The notes beneath the pieces were generated by a model. The model was not told the origin of the DNA. It ran no database searches and saw only the letters and a list, made by a program, of their open reading frames with translations. Below are positions 47,410 to 59,660 of a DNA stretch of 64,000 nt, piece by piece. This DNA is from Salminus brasiliensis. Its lineage: Eukaryota > Chordata > Actinopteri > Characiformes > Bryconidae. The translations under genes were made by a program, and so were the position numbers. The DNA is taken from contig NC_132878.1 in NCBI RefSeq assembly GCF_030463535.1, forward strand, positions 94,670,339 to 94,734,338, written 5' to 3'. Every line of letters begins with the position of its first letter. Positions within the stretch are counted from its first letter, which is position 1.

Positions 47410-48575
47410 AGTGTCAGAATGAAGTTCTGATATCCAGCATGAAGTTCTAAAAACATTAATATCCAGAGTGAAGTTCTAATAACATTAATATCCAGTATGA
47501 AGCTATAATAACATTAATATCCAGTATGAAGCTCTAATAACATTAATATCCAGAATGAAGTTCTAATAACATTAATATCCAGTATGAAGTTCTAATAACA
47601 TTAATATCTAGTATGAAGTTCTAATAACATTACTATCCAGAGTGAAGTTCTAATAACATTATATCTAGTATGAAGTTCTAATAACATTAATATCCAGAGT
47701 GAAGTTCTAATAACATTAATATCCAGAGTGAAGCTCTAATAACATTAATATCCAGTATGAAACTCTAATAGCATTAATTATCCAGTATAAAGCTCTAATA
47801 ACATTAATATCCAGAGTGAAGTTCTAATAACATTAATATCCAGTATGAAGCTCTAATAACATTAATATCCTGTATGAAGTTCTAATAACATTAATATCCA
47901 GTATGAAACTCTAATAACATTAATATCCAGTATGAAGCTCTAATAACATTAATATTCAGTATGAAGCTCTAATAACATTAATATCCAGAATGAAGCTCTG
48001 ATAGCATTAATATCCAGTATGAAGCTCTAATAGCATTAATATCCAGTATGAAACTCTAATAACATTAATATCCATTATGAAGCTCTAATAACATTAATAT
48101 CTATAATGAAGTTCTAATAACATTAATGTCCAGTATGGAGCTCTAATAACATTAATATCCAGTATGAAGTTCTAATAACATTAATATCCAGTATGAAGCT
48201 CTTATAGCATTAATATCCAGTATGAAACTCTAATAGCATTAATATCTATAATGAAGTTCTAATAACATTAATGTCCAGTATGGAGCTCTAATAAAATTAA
48301 TATCCAGTATGAAGCTTTATTAACATTAATATCCAGTATGAAGTTATATTATTATTATTAATATCCAGAGTGAAGTTCTAATAACATTTATCTCCAGTAT
48401 AAAGTTCTAAGATTATTACTAATATCCAGAGAGAAGCTCTAATAACATTAATATCAAGTATGAAGTTCTAATAACATTAATATCCAGTATGAAGTTCTAA
48501 TATCATTAATATCCAGAATGAAGCTCTAATATCATTAATATCCAGAATGAAGCTCTAATAACATTAATAGATAAA
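47410..48575. repeat. 29-bp minisatellite array, about 40 copies (unit C)
   Basis: Same 29-bp unit as 12731-14235, but the dominant variant here ends 'aataac' rather than 'aatatc', and 'ccagagtgaagttc' variants are common. Some units have 1-2 bp slips, for example near 47770 and 48345. Confidence 0.94.
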
Positions 48576-49140
48576 TGCACTCTTAACCAATAAGTTCCAA
48601 AGACAGCAGAAGAAATCAGCAGCTGAACTGCAGGTACGTCAGGTTTTAGACGTGATGGCGATGAAAAATGCCAAATAAGAACAAACTGGACCAGGAAAGA
48701 GGAACAGCGGTGGCAAGTCAAGTCTCACCACAAGGCATGGGCCGACTTTTACCAGGACAGTTGCTAAACATTTCAAAACGCAAACGTTACCACAGAATGA
48801 ACTCACACTTCTATGACGTGCCTCAATGAACGTCTGTGCCATCAGCTTAGCACAGTCTGGAGACAGTCGTTTGTAATGGACATGGTGAACTGAACTGATC
48901 ACTGTCATTTTCGATAAGTCAGGCTCAGAGAAGCCAAGGGATGCTTTCAAAGCACAATGTATTTCGCAATCTACTGATCATGGAGAGGGATAGCATGGAC
49001 AGCAATCTAGTGGTGCTCTGATGTATTGCATGGAGGAATATCAACCTGGGAGTGTGAGGACATTACAGAAGAAGATTTCTATTGGTCCATTCCTTATAAA
49101 ATCCTCACACAATATTAAGAACAACTGCCTCACTGATTCA
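48576..49140. other. Duplicated non-coding block next to minisatellite (unit C)
   Basis: The part 48890-49050 matches 14390-14550 in unit A, with many differences. The rest is non-coding. Confidence 0.55.
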
Positions 49141-49145
49141 CATTA

Positions 49146-49742
49146 TGGGCCCTATCTTCCACCCCGCCAATAGTCTATTATCTCTCCTTTCTCCTGCGTG
49201 GTTTAAACAGCAGCGCTGCTTCTGAATATATCTACACTGATGGGCGCGGTGGCCCCGAAATAAGGGGTGTTCAGGTCAGTTTCGGGTGTATTGCTGTGTA
49301 TCTTGCTGACGGAAAACACAGGAGGAGCTTCACTGACTGAAAAGTCTAGACAGACGTTCTTCAGCAGTCAGACGTTCGTTGCTATCTTGGCAGTGAATTG
49401 TCAACACAGGCACGTGCAGCCCGACGCTTTACACCCGCCCCCCTCCCCCCCACGTTTACACCACTGAAACAGCAACCCGCCAAGGTCAGTCTGACCGCAC
49501 CTGGCTCTTAAAGGGATGGCGAGCGACACGCTGATTGGTTTATTACTGCACGATGCGCCCAAAAAAAATCACACCCATGATTCATTAGGAGACTCAGTAA
49601 ATGACTTTTGAGAGTTTCGAGCCGAGCAAGGTGAACTTTTCCCGTCGTTATGACAGCTAAGACACACTGACACGCCCTAAATCAAGCTGTGCCATGCACG
49701 GTTCCCAGCTCGCCTAAAGTTTGCTAAAAGAGGGCCCTATAT
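49146..49742. mobile_element. Probable non-autonomous DNA transposon
   Basis: The left end 'gggccctatcttcc' and right end 'aaaagagggccctatat' form a short terminal inverted repeat around 'agggccctat'. The interior is richer in G and C than the flanks and has no transposase. It interrupts the A/C homology between 49050 and 49928. Confidence 0.5.
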
Positions 49743-49927
49743 CTAAACACTGGCCTCTGCTGACCGATGCAACAGAGCCAGGTAAGAGGCGTGTGTCAGC
49801 CTTCACCCTGTTGGTAGCATTGCATGTGATGGGGGAGATTATGTATGGGTCGGGTAATGGCTGATCCAAATTTGGCAGGAAATGGTGAAACAATTAGGGA
49901 AACTGTCGTATCATTTGCATATAATTT

Positions 49928-50576
49928 GACAACACTGCCATCTAGTGGTCAGGATTTAATCACAACACTAAATGAACCACTGTCTGCCACCAATCTTTAC
50001 ATCTAAACTATTCATTAATAATCAATACTGTGTGTTTGAAAATCGATACATCCCGTCCTTTCTGTAGCTCCAGCATCCTCCCCCTCTATCGGTAACCCGT
50101 CCGACCCGTCATCTCTGCTGAGTAGCTGCAAGGCTGTGAAGGCCCCGCTGTGTCTGCCTCCCAGTGTACGCAGCTCAGGAGTAAAGAAACACACAAAGCC
50201 TGCACTGCAACCTCGCTCAGCAAGTGTCTGGAGGTGAGCGGAACTCGCGGTACCCTCGTCAAGTCGTGGCTAAACGTGCCTCGTGTTTAATCAGCAGCAG
50301 TGGCAATCTTCACTGCCTCCACCCTGACATTTTAGCTGATACAGTCAGTGGTCTGCGCTGATAGATGGATCTATGTGATAATTAGATCGCCCTGTTCTCG
50401 ATCTCAAGCTGTAATTACCCAGAAATCCAGAGAGGCCGTGAGCGGCGTCAACAAGCAAAGGGGCTGTTTATCAACACAGATCTGACGGGTGCTCCCTCGC
50501 ACATCACCAAGACCGCCTGTGTTTTACCTGCTGACTCTGGGTCTAACAACCTGTCGGCAACAGCGGGCTTGTTATA
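49928..50576. repeat. Conserved non-coding block (copy of 16050-16860)
   Basis: Near-identical to the right end of unit A, with one deletion of about 140 bp near 50050. It ends at 'gcgggcttgttatat', which marks the right border of unit C. Confidence 0.85.
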
Positions 50577-50814
50577 TATGAGTGTGTGTGTATCCCATAC
50601 ACTGCTAAGAAAAAAATACTGTAAATGTACAGTAACTTGCCAAGTAGCAACCATTTATTTATTTATTAATAATTATGGCATTCCAGAAAGAAGCACTGTT
50701 GTAAGCTAATTTAGCTAATTTAGTTTAGCTAAGTTATGGCACCGCATTACGTAGTTCTCTAAGTGGGCATAGTCCTGCCCACTTCACCAGAGTTACACAG
50801 TTAGCATGCCGTGT

Positions 50815-51335
50815 GTGTATGGAGGAGTCCATCCATCTGGAGCTGAGAAGTCTGATGGCTTGGGGGAAAAAGCTGTTGCAGAGTCTTGTCGCGTTGGACC
50901 GGATGCTGCATTACCTTCTTCCTGATGGCAGGAGGAGAAACAGTTTGTGAGAAGGGTGGGTGGAGTCATCTACAATGCTGGTTGCTTTGCAGATGCAGTG
51001 GGCAGTGTAAATGTCCATGACGGATGGGAGAAAGACTCTGATGATCCTCTCAGCCGCCCTCACTATTCGCTGGAGGGTAGGGTGGTGCAGTTGCCAAACC
51101 AGACAGTGATGCAGCTGCTCAGGATGCTCTCTATGGTCCCTCTATAGAAGAGGGTGAGGATGGGTGGAGGGAGACGGGCCTTTCTCAGCTTCTGGAGGAA
51201 GTAGAGATGCTGCTGGACTTTCTTGGCTGTAGAGCTGGCGTTCAGGGACCAAGTGAGGTTCTCTGCTAAGTGGACACCAAGGAACTCGGTGCTCTTGACG
51301 ATCTTCACAGAGGATGCGTCGATGTTGACAAGCAA
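50815..51335 (-). mobile_element. CR1/L2-like LINE C-terminal fragment
   Basis: The minus-strand frame from 51335 reads '[20 protein letters not shown]', '[20 protein letters not shown]' and '[14 protein letters not shown]', the same family as 23295-25403. Downstream to about 50820 the C-terminal codons remain, but in other frames. The 3' UTR and tail are missing. Confidence 0.88.
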
Positions 51336-51999
51336 GAATATGGAAAAATGGCATTTTTTGCTCCTGGGCTCCCTCTACTGTCTTTACTACACTTTGAGCC
51401 ACCTGTAAAGGACACATCATTCTGGACAAGCTGAGAGAAGCATGTGGACTGAGGCGGCAGAGTGACATTACTGGAGTGCACACCAATATGACTCAGGTAC
51501 GTTGCAGCATTATGCAGTTATGCAGTTACGGAGTTCGTACATAGTTCTTATGTAGTTCTTACGTAGTTCTTACGCAGTTCTTACGCAGTTCTTGCAAGCG
51601 TTGTCCTGAGTTACGCAGTGCAGTAAGTAGACTGCCAAGCCCAAAGTATTGACAGCAGCGACGCTACCTACCCAAACCCACCCACCAGGTAGTTGCCAGG
51701 TAGTTGCCATTGATTTATTAATATTTATGGCACTCAAACTTTACAAAGCTTACCCATAAAGGCATTATGGGAAATGTAGTGCCTGCAGTTGCCTGTAGTT
51801 CTGCTCAGCAATTCAGGATTTTAGCGGGGCACAGCAACATTTTACTGGGGACGTGCCCCGCCAAACTGGGTTCAATGACACTGCAGTACAGATGTTCTAC
51901 ATTTTTAACCAAAAACAAAACAAAAACTGTTAAACATTCACAAATATTTATTAGCTAAGATACCAGTTTCAGATACAGTAAAATCTACACACTAGTAAC
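51336..51999. other. Non-coding spacer with 'acgtagttctt' short tandem
   Basis: Short direct repeats of 'tacgcagttcttacgcagtt' lie around 51530-51600. No gene. Confidence 0.4.
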
Positions 52000-52275
52000 T
52001 ACACAAGGTTCTTTTGAGCAGTGCCATAGAAAAAACACTTGAAGAGCCAAATCCATAAAGAACCAAATAATAAAGATATGTAATAAATATATGACCTGTT
52101 AGTTGATAAAGAACCAAAAAAACCACCAAGACCAAGTTTTTGGGGGGTCTTTTACAGGTTCTTCACACTTCTTCACACTTCTCTAGGATAAATAACAAGT
52201 TCTAATAATAGAACTTCTTATAATATATGAATAATAAGTTCTTCTTGGAACCAAAGCAGATCTTCAGAGTGTAGG
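52000..52275. mobile_element. Hairpin MITE
   Basis: 'gagcagtgccatagaaaaaa' and 'ccataaagaaccaaat' at the left, with 'cttcttggaaccaaagcaga' at the right; the family is shared with 37535 and 55140. Confidence 0.55.
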
Positions 52276-52344
52276 CAAGGCAAAGTTATTTGTCTAGCAC
52301 CTTTCATTAAAACATACAGACAAATAATTTAACATTTAACATTT

Positions 52345-52700
52345 ACAGCATTTAGCAGACGCTCTTCTCCAGAGCGACTTACAAAAGTGCTTTGCTATTT
52401 ACCCAATAAAAACCTCAGCTAGTTTGAAAAGGCTAAAAATTCAAAGATCCTCTAAGTTTAGACTCTATTAAACACAAGTCAGTAAGGAGACCATAATACT
52501 CTTCTCTTCGCCTGAGTACTCTCAGAAGAGGAGGGTCTTCAGTCTGGGTTTGAAGACAGCGAGCGTTGGACTGTTCGGACACCCCGGGGAAGTTTGTTCC
52601 ACCACTTCGGTGCAGGACAGTAAAAATGTCTGGACGCTCGTCTTCCATGGATCTTAAAGGATGGCGGGTCAAGCCGAGCCGTACGAGCCAAACTAGGTGT
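52345..52700 (-). mobile_element. LINE 3' fragment (second family)
   Basis: The minus strand reads 'LDPPSFKIHGRRASRHFYCP' and 'APKWWNKLPRGVRTVQ' and ends in the 3' UTR 'gtaagtcgctctggagaaga' at about 52385-52345. Same family as 43865-44405. Confidence 0.8.
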
Positions 52701-53335
52701 GTAAAATACAAAAATAGTAAAAAGGAAAAGCAAGTACAATAATTTATAAATCATAATTTAATTCTAATATAATAAAATTCTAAAGAGAAAAAATAAAGAG
52801 AAAAAAATGAAAAAAACACTTGAGTTAATGTTAAGATGTTACTTAATATTTTGCATTAAAAGGACATTTTTGTTAAGATTCGTTAAGGTCCTTGTTTTTA
52901 GAGACTGTAGTTACTACTCACCGCTTCGATTAGGCTGACAGACCTCCGATCTCTGACCCCCCTCGTTACATTATACATTATAGGCCCTAGAATACATTTT
53001 GTGTGGGATTTCCTTTCATTTCTAATTTAGCAAATAACCTTTTAGATACAAACAACTTTTCCTTTTCTGACCTTCCGGTGGAACAAGTGGCTTGGTAATG
53101 TAAGGGAAGTGGTCTTTGTGGTGTAGCTGCCTGGGGAAGAGACATGAGGGGGCTCCTTTCGAATGCACAAATAGCTGCACTTTGAAAAGGAGCTGATTTG
53201 CATTCGTTTGGTATAAGCTGCTGAACGTGCTGATGGTCACATCTTCTAGATGACATTGCTGCGTGTCATTAAGGGGGAAATCCAGTGTTTTGTTCAATCA
53301 GGGCAATCAGTGTATTCAGTGTAGGAATGTATTTT
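52701..53335. other. Non-coding spacer
   Basis: No recognised gene or repeat. Confidence 0.35.
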
Positions 53336-53560
53336 ATTGTGTGTGTGATGTCCAAATGTTTGTGGAGACCACCTGTAATGAATGCATTCAACTGCTTTAC
53401 ATTGCGTCCATTGAGCTGTGGAGCAGTGGAAGAACTGGGTTCTCTGGAATGATAGATGGTTGAAGCTCCATCCAGTACTGTAGGGATGAGTTGGGGAAGT
53501 TGTGGATGATGAGGTGGGGCGGTGATCATCATCCAACATTTTGACCTCACTATCAGTCTT
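53336..53560. mobile_element. MITE fragment (left half)
   Basis: 'gtccaaatgtttgtggagac' through 'gatgagttggggaagttgtg' parallels the first 180 bp of the MITE at 54955-55430. Confidence 0.6.
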
Positions 53561-53564
53561 GCTC

Positions 53565-53790
53565 CAAACTTTCCTAACTTTCAATGGAAGTCAATGTAAA
53601 AGATTTTATTCCTGGTCATTTTCGAGCGTTTCTATTGGTCTGTTCATTATGACATTTCCACACAATAAAAAGGTACAACTGCCAGATTGAAATGAGTAAA
53701 AAGTAAAAAAAAAATTGTTGTGTTGTGTAATCCCTGCAGCCAGGGATTTTGGGCCCCATCAATAGCTATTACATTGGGCGCCACAGCTCT
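53565..53790. repeat. Dispersed repeat with 'ctttcaatggaagtcaatg'
   Basis: The same phrases ('tttctattggtctgttcatt', 'acaactgccagattgaaat', 'gggccccat') recur at 55925-56180, and partly at 49070-49150 and 14640-14760. The class is unknown. Confidence 0.55.
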
Positions 53791-54950
53791 AATAATTTTG
53801 GGATTCTATTGGTGGAGGCTGTGATCCTCATTGTGTGCATTGCTGGCTCCCTCTAATGGACAAATGCCTTTTTTTTTCTTCTGAGTTTCTTCTGCTTTTG
53901 AAATTACGGTTGACCTGGAGGCCTCAGAGTAAAGTACCGTCATCAGCTAAAAGAACTTTTCTGTACAGTAAAATAAGTAAGTAAATATTTATTTGTTTGT
54001 TCAAAAATAAAATTCCACTTAACTTTTTATAATAAAACATCACAGACAGTCAAGATCAGCTTTACTTTACATGATAAAATTACCATTCAGTTCCTAAAAC
54101 CCTCTACACACACACACACACACGCACTCCTCAATGTGCAAGTACAAACTCAGTGCTACATGTTTACATGCTAACTAGCTTTAAAGGGTACAGCTAGAGG
54201 CTACATCTCATTGTATCATACGCTACCAATCGAAAGCCTGGAACCGCTGTTCAAACGTTGGGGTTCGACCTGTTTGAGAGTATAAAATAGATTGAGTAGC
54301 AGAACGTATGCTAATACGCTAGTCCTGTAGAACTAGAGGTTGGCGATATGACAGTGTTTCATTGTATCGTGCAAAATAGTCATGTTATATTGAATATTTA
54401 CTAATCCTGACCACAATTTAAGTGACCACAAGTGGCCGGGATTTGTAAGACAGTCCACCTCGGATTTGTTCAGGAGTCAACTGATATTGATTCTTAGCAA
54501 TATTTCAAATTCAGACATAGTCAGTCATCCATAAGAAGACTGAACAAATGTTTGTAAAATAATAATCTTTTAAATATCACAATATATTATTTATGCTAGT
54601 TATCTCCCAGCCCTAGATATAACTTTCGAATGATTGGTTTCCAGAATTCACCAAAATAATAAAATATAAATGTAAAAATGTAAATTTTAAAAAAAAAACC
54701 TGTAGAACATGGTTAACAATATTCAGAATATCCAAAATGCCTTAAATAAAAAAAAACAACAAAGGCACAAAAACTGCAAAATACAGTACAGTATACAGTA
54801 TGTAATACATCAGCTACTACATTTTTTCTGTTCACAAAAGTCTATAAAACTAGCAAACATGTTTAGTTTATAATATTAAAACCTCTGTTATGCAAGTAAT
54901 TACTATATTTAAATCTCCATGATACAAATAACACAACAAATAACAACAGT
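53791..54950. other. AT-rich non-coding DNA
   Basis: Contains a CA run at about 54108-54124 and A-rich stretches. No coding signal. Confidence 0.4.
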
Positions 54951-54954
54951 TTAT

Positions 54955-55430
54955 ACACTATATGTCCAAAGGTTTGTGGACTCTGCTACTTTACATTGCA
55001 CCTATTGCTGTGGAGCACCGGAAGAACTGTGTTCTCTGGAATGATGGATGGTGGTGCACCATCCAGTACTTTTGAGATGAGTTGGGGAGTTGGAGATGAT
55101 GAGGTTGGTTGGTGGTCATCATCCAACATCCTGACCTTACACTCAAAAAAATAAAGGTGCTACAAAAGGCTCTTTGAGTGATAACATAGAAGAACCACTT
55201 TTGGTTTCATAAAGAACCATCTTTGTCATAGAGATGTGACCATTAAGCTGATGGAGAACCTTTACATCAGGAGCAAGTTTTTAGGGGTCTTTATGGAACC
55301 AAAATGTATGGAACCAAAATTGGTTCTTCTATGGCATCGCTCACAAGAATTATTTGTAGCACCTTTGTTTCAAAAGAAACATTGAATGAGCAGGCATCCC
55401 AATACTTTTGTCCATATAATGTACAAATGG
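54955..55430. mobile_element. MITE with terminal inverted repeats and nested hairpin MITE
   Basis: The left end 'acactatatgtccaaaggtt' pairs with the right end 'aatacttttgtccatataat' (ending near 55430). A second element at about 55140-55375 is nested inside. Its arms 'aataaaggtgctacaaaagg' and 'atttgtagcacctttgtttc' are inverted repeats with 'catagaagaacc' and 'ggttcttctatg' inside. Confidence 0.75.
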
Positions 55431-55679
55431 CAACATTTGTATGATTGCAACCATTTGAACTCTGAAGGATTGCAGGATCCTTTGAGGGATCTAACAACGC
55501 AACCAATCAAATTGTGTTGTTGAATCATGACTAGCATGCTAGCCTGTGGGTTAGTCTGCTGACTAGCTGAGATAGATTAGCTTGTAGCTGGAGCATCAGA
55601 TCAGAAGCACAGCTCTTATTGTAAATATTGCACTTTGATAATGCCGAACGCTCAAATGAGCTGAAAATGCTTACGTTGA

Positions 55680-56180
55680 CATTTTAGCACAAAACCCCTG
55701 TATCTCCCTTCAGCTTTACAGGAGAAGGAACACACCTTCCAAACCTTAAATGGAAGTCAATGTAAAAAAAAGATTCCCATAATGCCCCAGGGTAAACTCT
55801 GTGAAATTTGAGTGCCGTAAATATCAATAAATAAATAAATGGCTGTTGTTTTTTGTATTGTGTGAAAATGTCATGAGGAATTGAACAATAGAAATGCTGC
55901 AAACCCTGTATTTCCAACTTTACAGGAGAAGGAATTAACCTTCCTAACTTTCAATGGAAGTCAATGGAAAATGAATTCTTTCCATGTAATTTTTGAGCAT
56001 TTCTAATGGTCCATGCCTCATGATGTTTTCACACAATACATAGTACAACTTCCAGATTGAAATTATGTCAAAAAGTGAAAAACAACAACATTGCAGATGC
56101 AAGGTTTTCGTGTAACAGTGACCAGAGGCACTGCCAGAGACTTTGGGCCCCATTATTAGATATTACACAGGGCCCCCACA
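55680..56180. repeat. Dispersed repeat, two tandem-like copies
   Basis: 'acaggagaaggaa' followed by 'atggaagtcaatg' occurs twice (55718 and 55922). 'agattgaaattatg' and 'gggccccattattagatatt' follow, as at 53690-53780. Confidence 0.55.
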
Positions 56181-56492
56181 GCTCTAATAATTCTGCCAAA
56201 ATATAAATTTAATACATTGTTTAGGGCCCTTGTCAGTTTAAACGCCTCTGACAGAGACGATATATTAGGCACGCCTCATTTTTGTTGTTTTGAGAAATCC
56301 AGTGTATTAAAACACTATTATATCATATGGAATTATGAATGCTGTGTATCGTTACACCCCTATTTTTGAATGGTTGTGCAAGCAGTAACATAAAGTACAG
56401 TAAACTGAATGCTAAGCTAAGGCTTCAGACCATGGTCGCTGTTCAAGGCCTTAAAATATGGGGTTTGGCCATGGTGCCATGGTCAGTCATCA

Positions 56493-57470
56493 TTAACGAA
56501 AGCTGATGGTGGAGCTTGGAGGATTCTCCTCGACAGTGGAGCAGTTCAGCTGGGAGCAGCATGTACCATTGGGACAGATGGACAACCTTTTGATGAGTCC
56601 TCGGGCGCAGACTTTGAACATCTGCCGGAGCGCCGAAGAGGAGAAGTAGAAGATGAAGGGGTCCAGACAGGCATTGAAGGTGCTGGTGAGCAGTGCATAC
56701 ACTCTCCAGTCAGGATTGTACCAAGCAATGTAGCCGACCAGATGGGTCATGCTGAAGGGCATGAAGCAGACCATGAAGACGAGGAGGGTGCCCAGGGCGA
56801 GGCCAATCGCCCTAAAGCGCTTCTTGGGGTTGATGTTGGGCAGTCGGGAGAGGATGAGGATGAATTTGATGTAGCAGAAGCAGCAGATGAATAAAGGGGC
56901 GCAGAAGAACACCACGAACAGCTCCAGGCGGACGGGCAACAGGACTTTCAGCTGTTCTTCGCTGAAGTCCACGTAGCAGGAGTTCCGTGCAGACAGCTCG
57001 AGGGCGGTGCTGTTGGCGTGATCGTAATACTGTGTGATGAAGATAATGCTGCAGTGGCCCAAGGAAATCACAGCAAACATGACACTGGCTATCACGGCGT
57101 TGCGGGGGTGCTGCCTGAGCTTGTACTTGACGGGGAAGGCCACGCCGAGGTAGCGCTCCACGCTGATAGCCGTCAAGAGGAAGGTGCTGTTGTAGACGGC
57201 AGCAAAGAAGACAAAAATGGACAGCGTACAGAAGAAGTAGCTCCTCGACCACTTCATTTGTGCCGCCTCTTCCATGCGGAAGGGAAGGAAGAAGAGGAAA
57301 ATCAGGTCAGAGATGGTGAGGCTGAGTAGGAGCACATCAATGGGCTTGGGGTTCTGCCTTACTTTTCGGACAAAGGTGTAGAAGGCCAGCAGGTTGGCGG
57401 GAAGGCCCGTGACCAGCGTGATGCCATACACTGCCAGGATCAGGTTACTCATGAGCCTGGTCCACTGCAT
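56493..57470 (-). CDS. ffar3-like: Free fatty acid receptor 2/3-like GPCR (copy E)
   Basis: A 325-residue seven-transmembrane receptor starting 'MQWTRLMSNLILAVYG', clearly paralogous to B and C but well diverged. R181, H243 and R256 keep the carboxylate-binding triad. C81/C165, ERY at 105-107, the N153-S-T sequon and 'DPFIF' are present. Notable changes are F89 where C and D have Tyr (human FFAR2 Y90; FFAR3 has Phe), F239 in place of Tyr, and V167 in loop 2 where the others have Glu ('CYVDF' versus 'CYEDF'). The tail has Cys residues at 299, 304, 305 and 310. The start is supported by an acceptor 'gtttttacag' at 57497-57496, 25 bp upstream of the ATG. It probably differs in ligand chain-length preference. 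Confidence 0.94.
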   Translation of the reverse strand: MQWTRLMSNLILAVYGITLVTGLPANLLAFYTFVRKVRQNPKPIDVLLLSLTISDLIFLFFLPFRMEEAAQMKWSRSYFFCTLSIFVFFAAVYNSTFLLTAISVERYLGVAFPVKYKLRQHPRNAVIASVMFAVISLGHCSIIFITQYYDHANSTALELSARNSCYVDFSEEQLKVLLPVRLELFVVFFCAPLFICCFCYIKFILILSRLPNINPKKRFRAIGLALGTLLVFMVCFMPFSMTHLVGYIAWYNPDWRVYALLTSTFNACLDPFIFYFSSSALRQMFKVCARGLIKRLSICPNGTCCSQLNCSTVEENPPSSTISFR

Positions 57471-57759
57471 GGTGCCAAGTAAGCAAGGGAGCGATCTGTA
57501 AAAACATTGAAAGGGTTAACTTAGTCAGTGTCAGGTATTTTCGTGCAAGCATCTGATTAAATGCGGCTCTCAGGGACCCCGAATTGTCTATGCCCCTTTA
57601 AGGTAAGTTGGCCTGGAGCTACATCTAGGCCATCTTGAGGTCCCTGAGGACCTGTTTTGAGAACTTCCTGAAAGGACTGTCCTAAAGGACGTTTCCTCTG
57701 GTTTGCAACATTTGGGAGTGGTCAACGCTAACACTGTGGACATACTGGTAGACCATACT

Positions 57760-57895
57760 CATTTTACAAAGGTGGGCCAATGTAGTGTTAGGAGTCTTAT
57801 TTGATTAGCCCAGACCAGGAATCGTATCCCAGTCTCCCACATGATTTGATAGCTAAGTGGCTCAGCTGTTATTCATTGTGCCACACCAACTATAG
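57760..57895 (-). mobile_element. tRNA-derived SINE fragment
   Basis: The reverse strand reads 'gttggtgtggcacaatgaat' and 'atgtgggagactgggatacg', matching the SINE at 32694-32913. The B box is degenerate and the tail is lost. Confidence 0.75.
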
Positions 57896-57914
57896 CAGTA
57901 CAGTATATTTACAT

Positions 57915-58080
57915 TTGAATGCTAGAAAAAGTAAGTGAACCCTTTGGAATCACCTGGATTTCTGTATTGATTACTGATAGAAATGTGCTGTGCTCATTAT
58001 CGAAATTATAATTAAAGGCAAACATAATCTAATTTAACTAATCATACAAACAGTTAACCGGAAAGGGTTTATACAGCTGT
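57915..58080. mobile_element. Transposon-derived repeat
   Basis: 'gctagaaaaagtaagtgaac' and 'cacctggatttctgtattga' recur at 63421 and 63722, so this is one end of a dispersed element. Confidence 0.55.
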
Positions 58081-59090
58081 TTCAGCACCATATAGAGCTA
58101 TTTTATTGCTTTGAGGGTACTAGCTCCCATGGTGAGTTACTAAATTGTGCCAATCTGTGCTAAATTATACATTCATACAATCATACATTTTTTTATATAC
58201 AAATAATTATAAAATTATACTATATTATAAGTCTCAGAGAAAGATTTTTAAATAATGTAAATGTATAAACATGAATTTTGGAAATGTATACACAGTTATC
58301 AAAACATTTCTGATGGAAAAAAGGCTAATCTTGAGAAACATCTGTATGATGGCCTTAAAAGTCTGCAGATGACAGTTCAAACCCAGGTTTAAAGGCTGTT
58401 AACCTTAACAGGAACCATCATGAGTTCTTCTTTGGGTCATGTAATATTCTTCTTCCACAAACTCAAGCAGAAGTCCAGTTTCAGTTTCTTAATTTATTGA
58501 ACATTTGGTATATCAATGACACTTTGCTAATGGTTTAAAGAGCTAAATTCAACTACATAAGCTTTTCATAACAAGTAGCACAGTATAAATCTGCATGGAT
58601 GTTTATAAAGGTTTGATTAGGAATAAGTCAGTTGTCATTTCACTATGCCGTTTCACCTCAGAAAGTGTTATGACAACTTACAAAGCCTAAGGATGTCAGT
58701 TAGCATGTTATGAAATCACTGAATGGTAGGTGTTATGTAGTGTTATGAACCCTGCTCAATTTTAATAGTGTCATAATAAATAAAATGGTTATAAAATAGT
58801 TGCTAAATTTTTTTGGTTTGGGTAAAAATGCCAGTTCTAGTCATATTCTGTACTTTTAGGGCTTCTTTTGATGTAGAATTTTATTAATTAATCCCATTTT
58901 TCCTGCAGAAACAACTGAATTATTTGCTAACAGTTTAGCATGCTTTGGGAGTCCCACAGGGTTCAGTTTTGGGGTCTTTTAAACTGGGGTTAACAATGCA
59001 TATGAGGGTGAAGAACTGAAGTGTATGCCTACATACAGGGTTTAAGAAGTTAAATAAGTATTGTAACTGATCCATCATTTCAAGTGACAT
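58081..59090. other. AT-rich intron DNA
   Basis: No recognised gene or named repeat. Confidence 0.35.
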
Positions 59091-59660
59091 GCAAAAGTTT
59101 GGGTACCCTGGTCAAAACTAATTTTATTATAATTATTTTTTTTATTTGTTCGTTTTGTACAATTTTACAGTGGAAAAGAAAAGGAAAGGAGCACCTTTTA
59201 AACATTTGGGTGCATTTTATTAATTAGCTTGTTACAGTATATAGAGTTACAGCCTGGTCACAGTCATTGTTTTCAAAGTGTCAGGTGATGCAAATTTAAT
59301 TTCAGAGAGTTATAAATACTCTGACTCCTCAAACCTCTTCCCAACAATCAGCAGCCAATCTGAGCAGCTGCAAAGCACTCTGAACATCAACATAATAACA
59401 TAAGAATAGACAAGAATTAGAAAGGTGTATTCCTAGACAGGCAACTCAAAACTAAAGAGCTTTAGCAGGCTCTGGTGCACTGTTCTACTGTGCAGCGACA
59501 CCTGCAGATATATGAAGATAAAAGACCTACGTCCTCACCTCAAAATTCAGCATCAGAAGGAGAAAACAAACTAAAGAAAGATACTTGCTGTGGACTAATG
59601 AGGTTAAAAATAGCAGGCAAAAGCTGTATTAGGAGACTTAGCCTGGTTGTACAGTAAAGC
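59091..59660. mobile_element. DNA-transposon remnant
   Basis: Begins 'tgcaaaagtttgggtaccct' with 'ggtcaaaa', a terminal-repeat-like sequence also found as 'tatttggtcaccctggtcaa' at 61518. 'ccaacaatcagcagccaatc' lies inside. No transposase motif remains. Confidence 0.4.

Larger units (their letters stand above)
31428..50576. repeat. Segmental duplication unit C
   Basis: The longest copy of the tandem unit. 31428-31710 matches B 19225-19560. 31720-32090 matches A 9090-9400. 35600-36400 matches B and A. The receptor to 40181 matches B, and 40187-43260 matches B and A. The minisatellite 47410-48575 and the block 49928-50575 match A. SINE, gypsy, LTR and MITE insertions account for much of the extra length. 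Confidence 0.85.
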
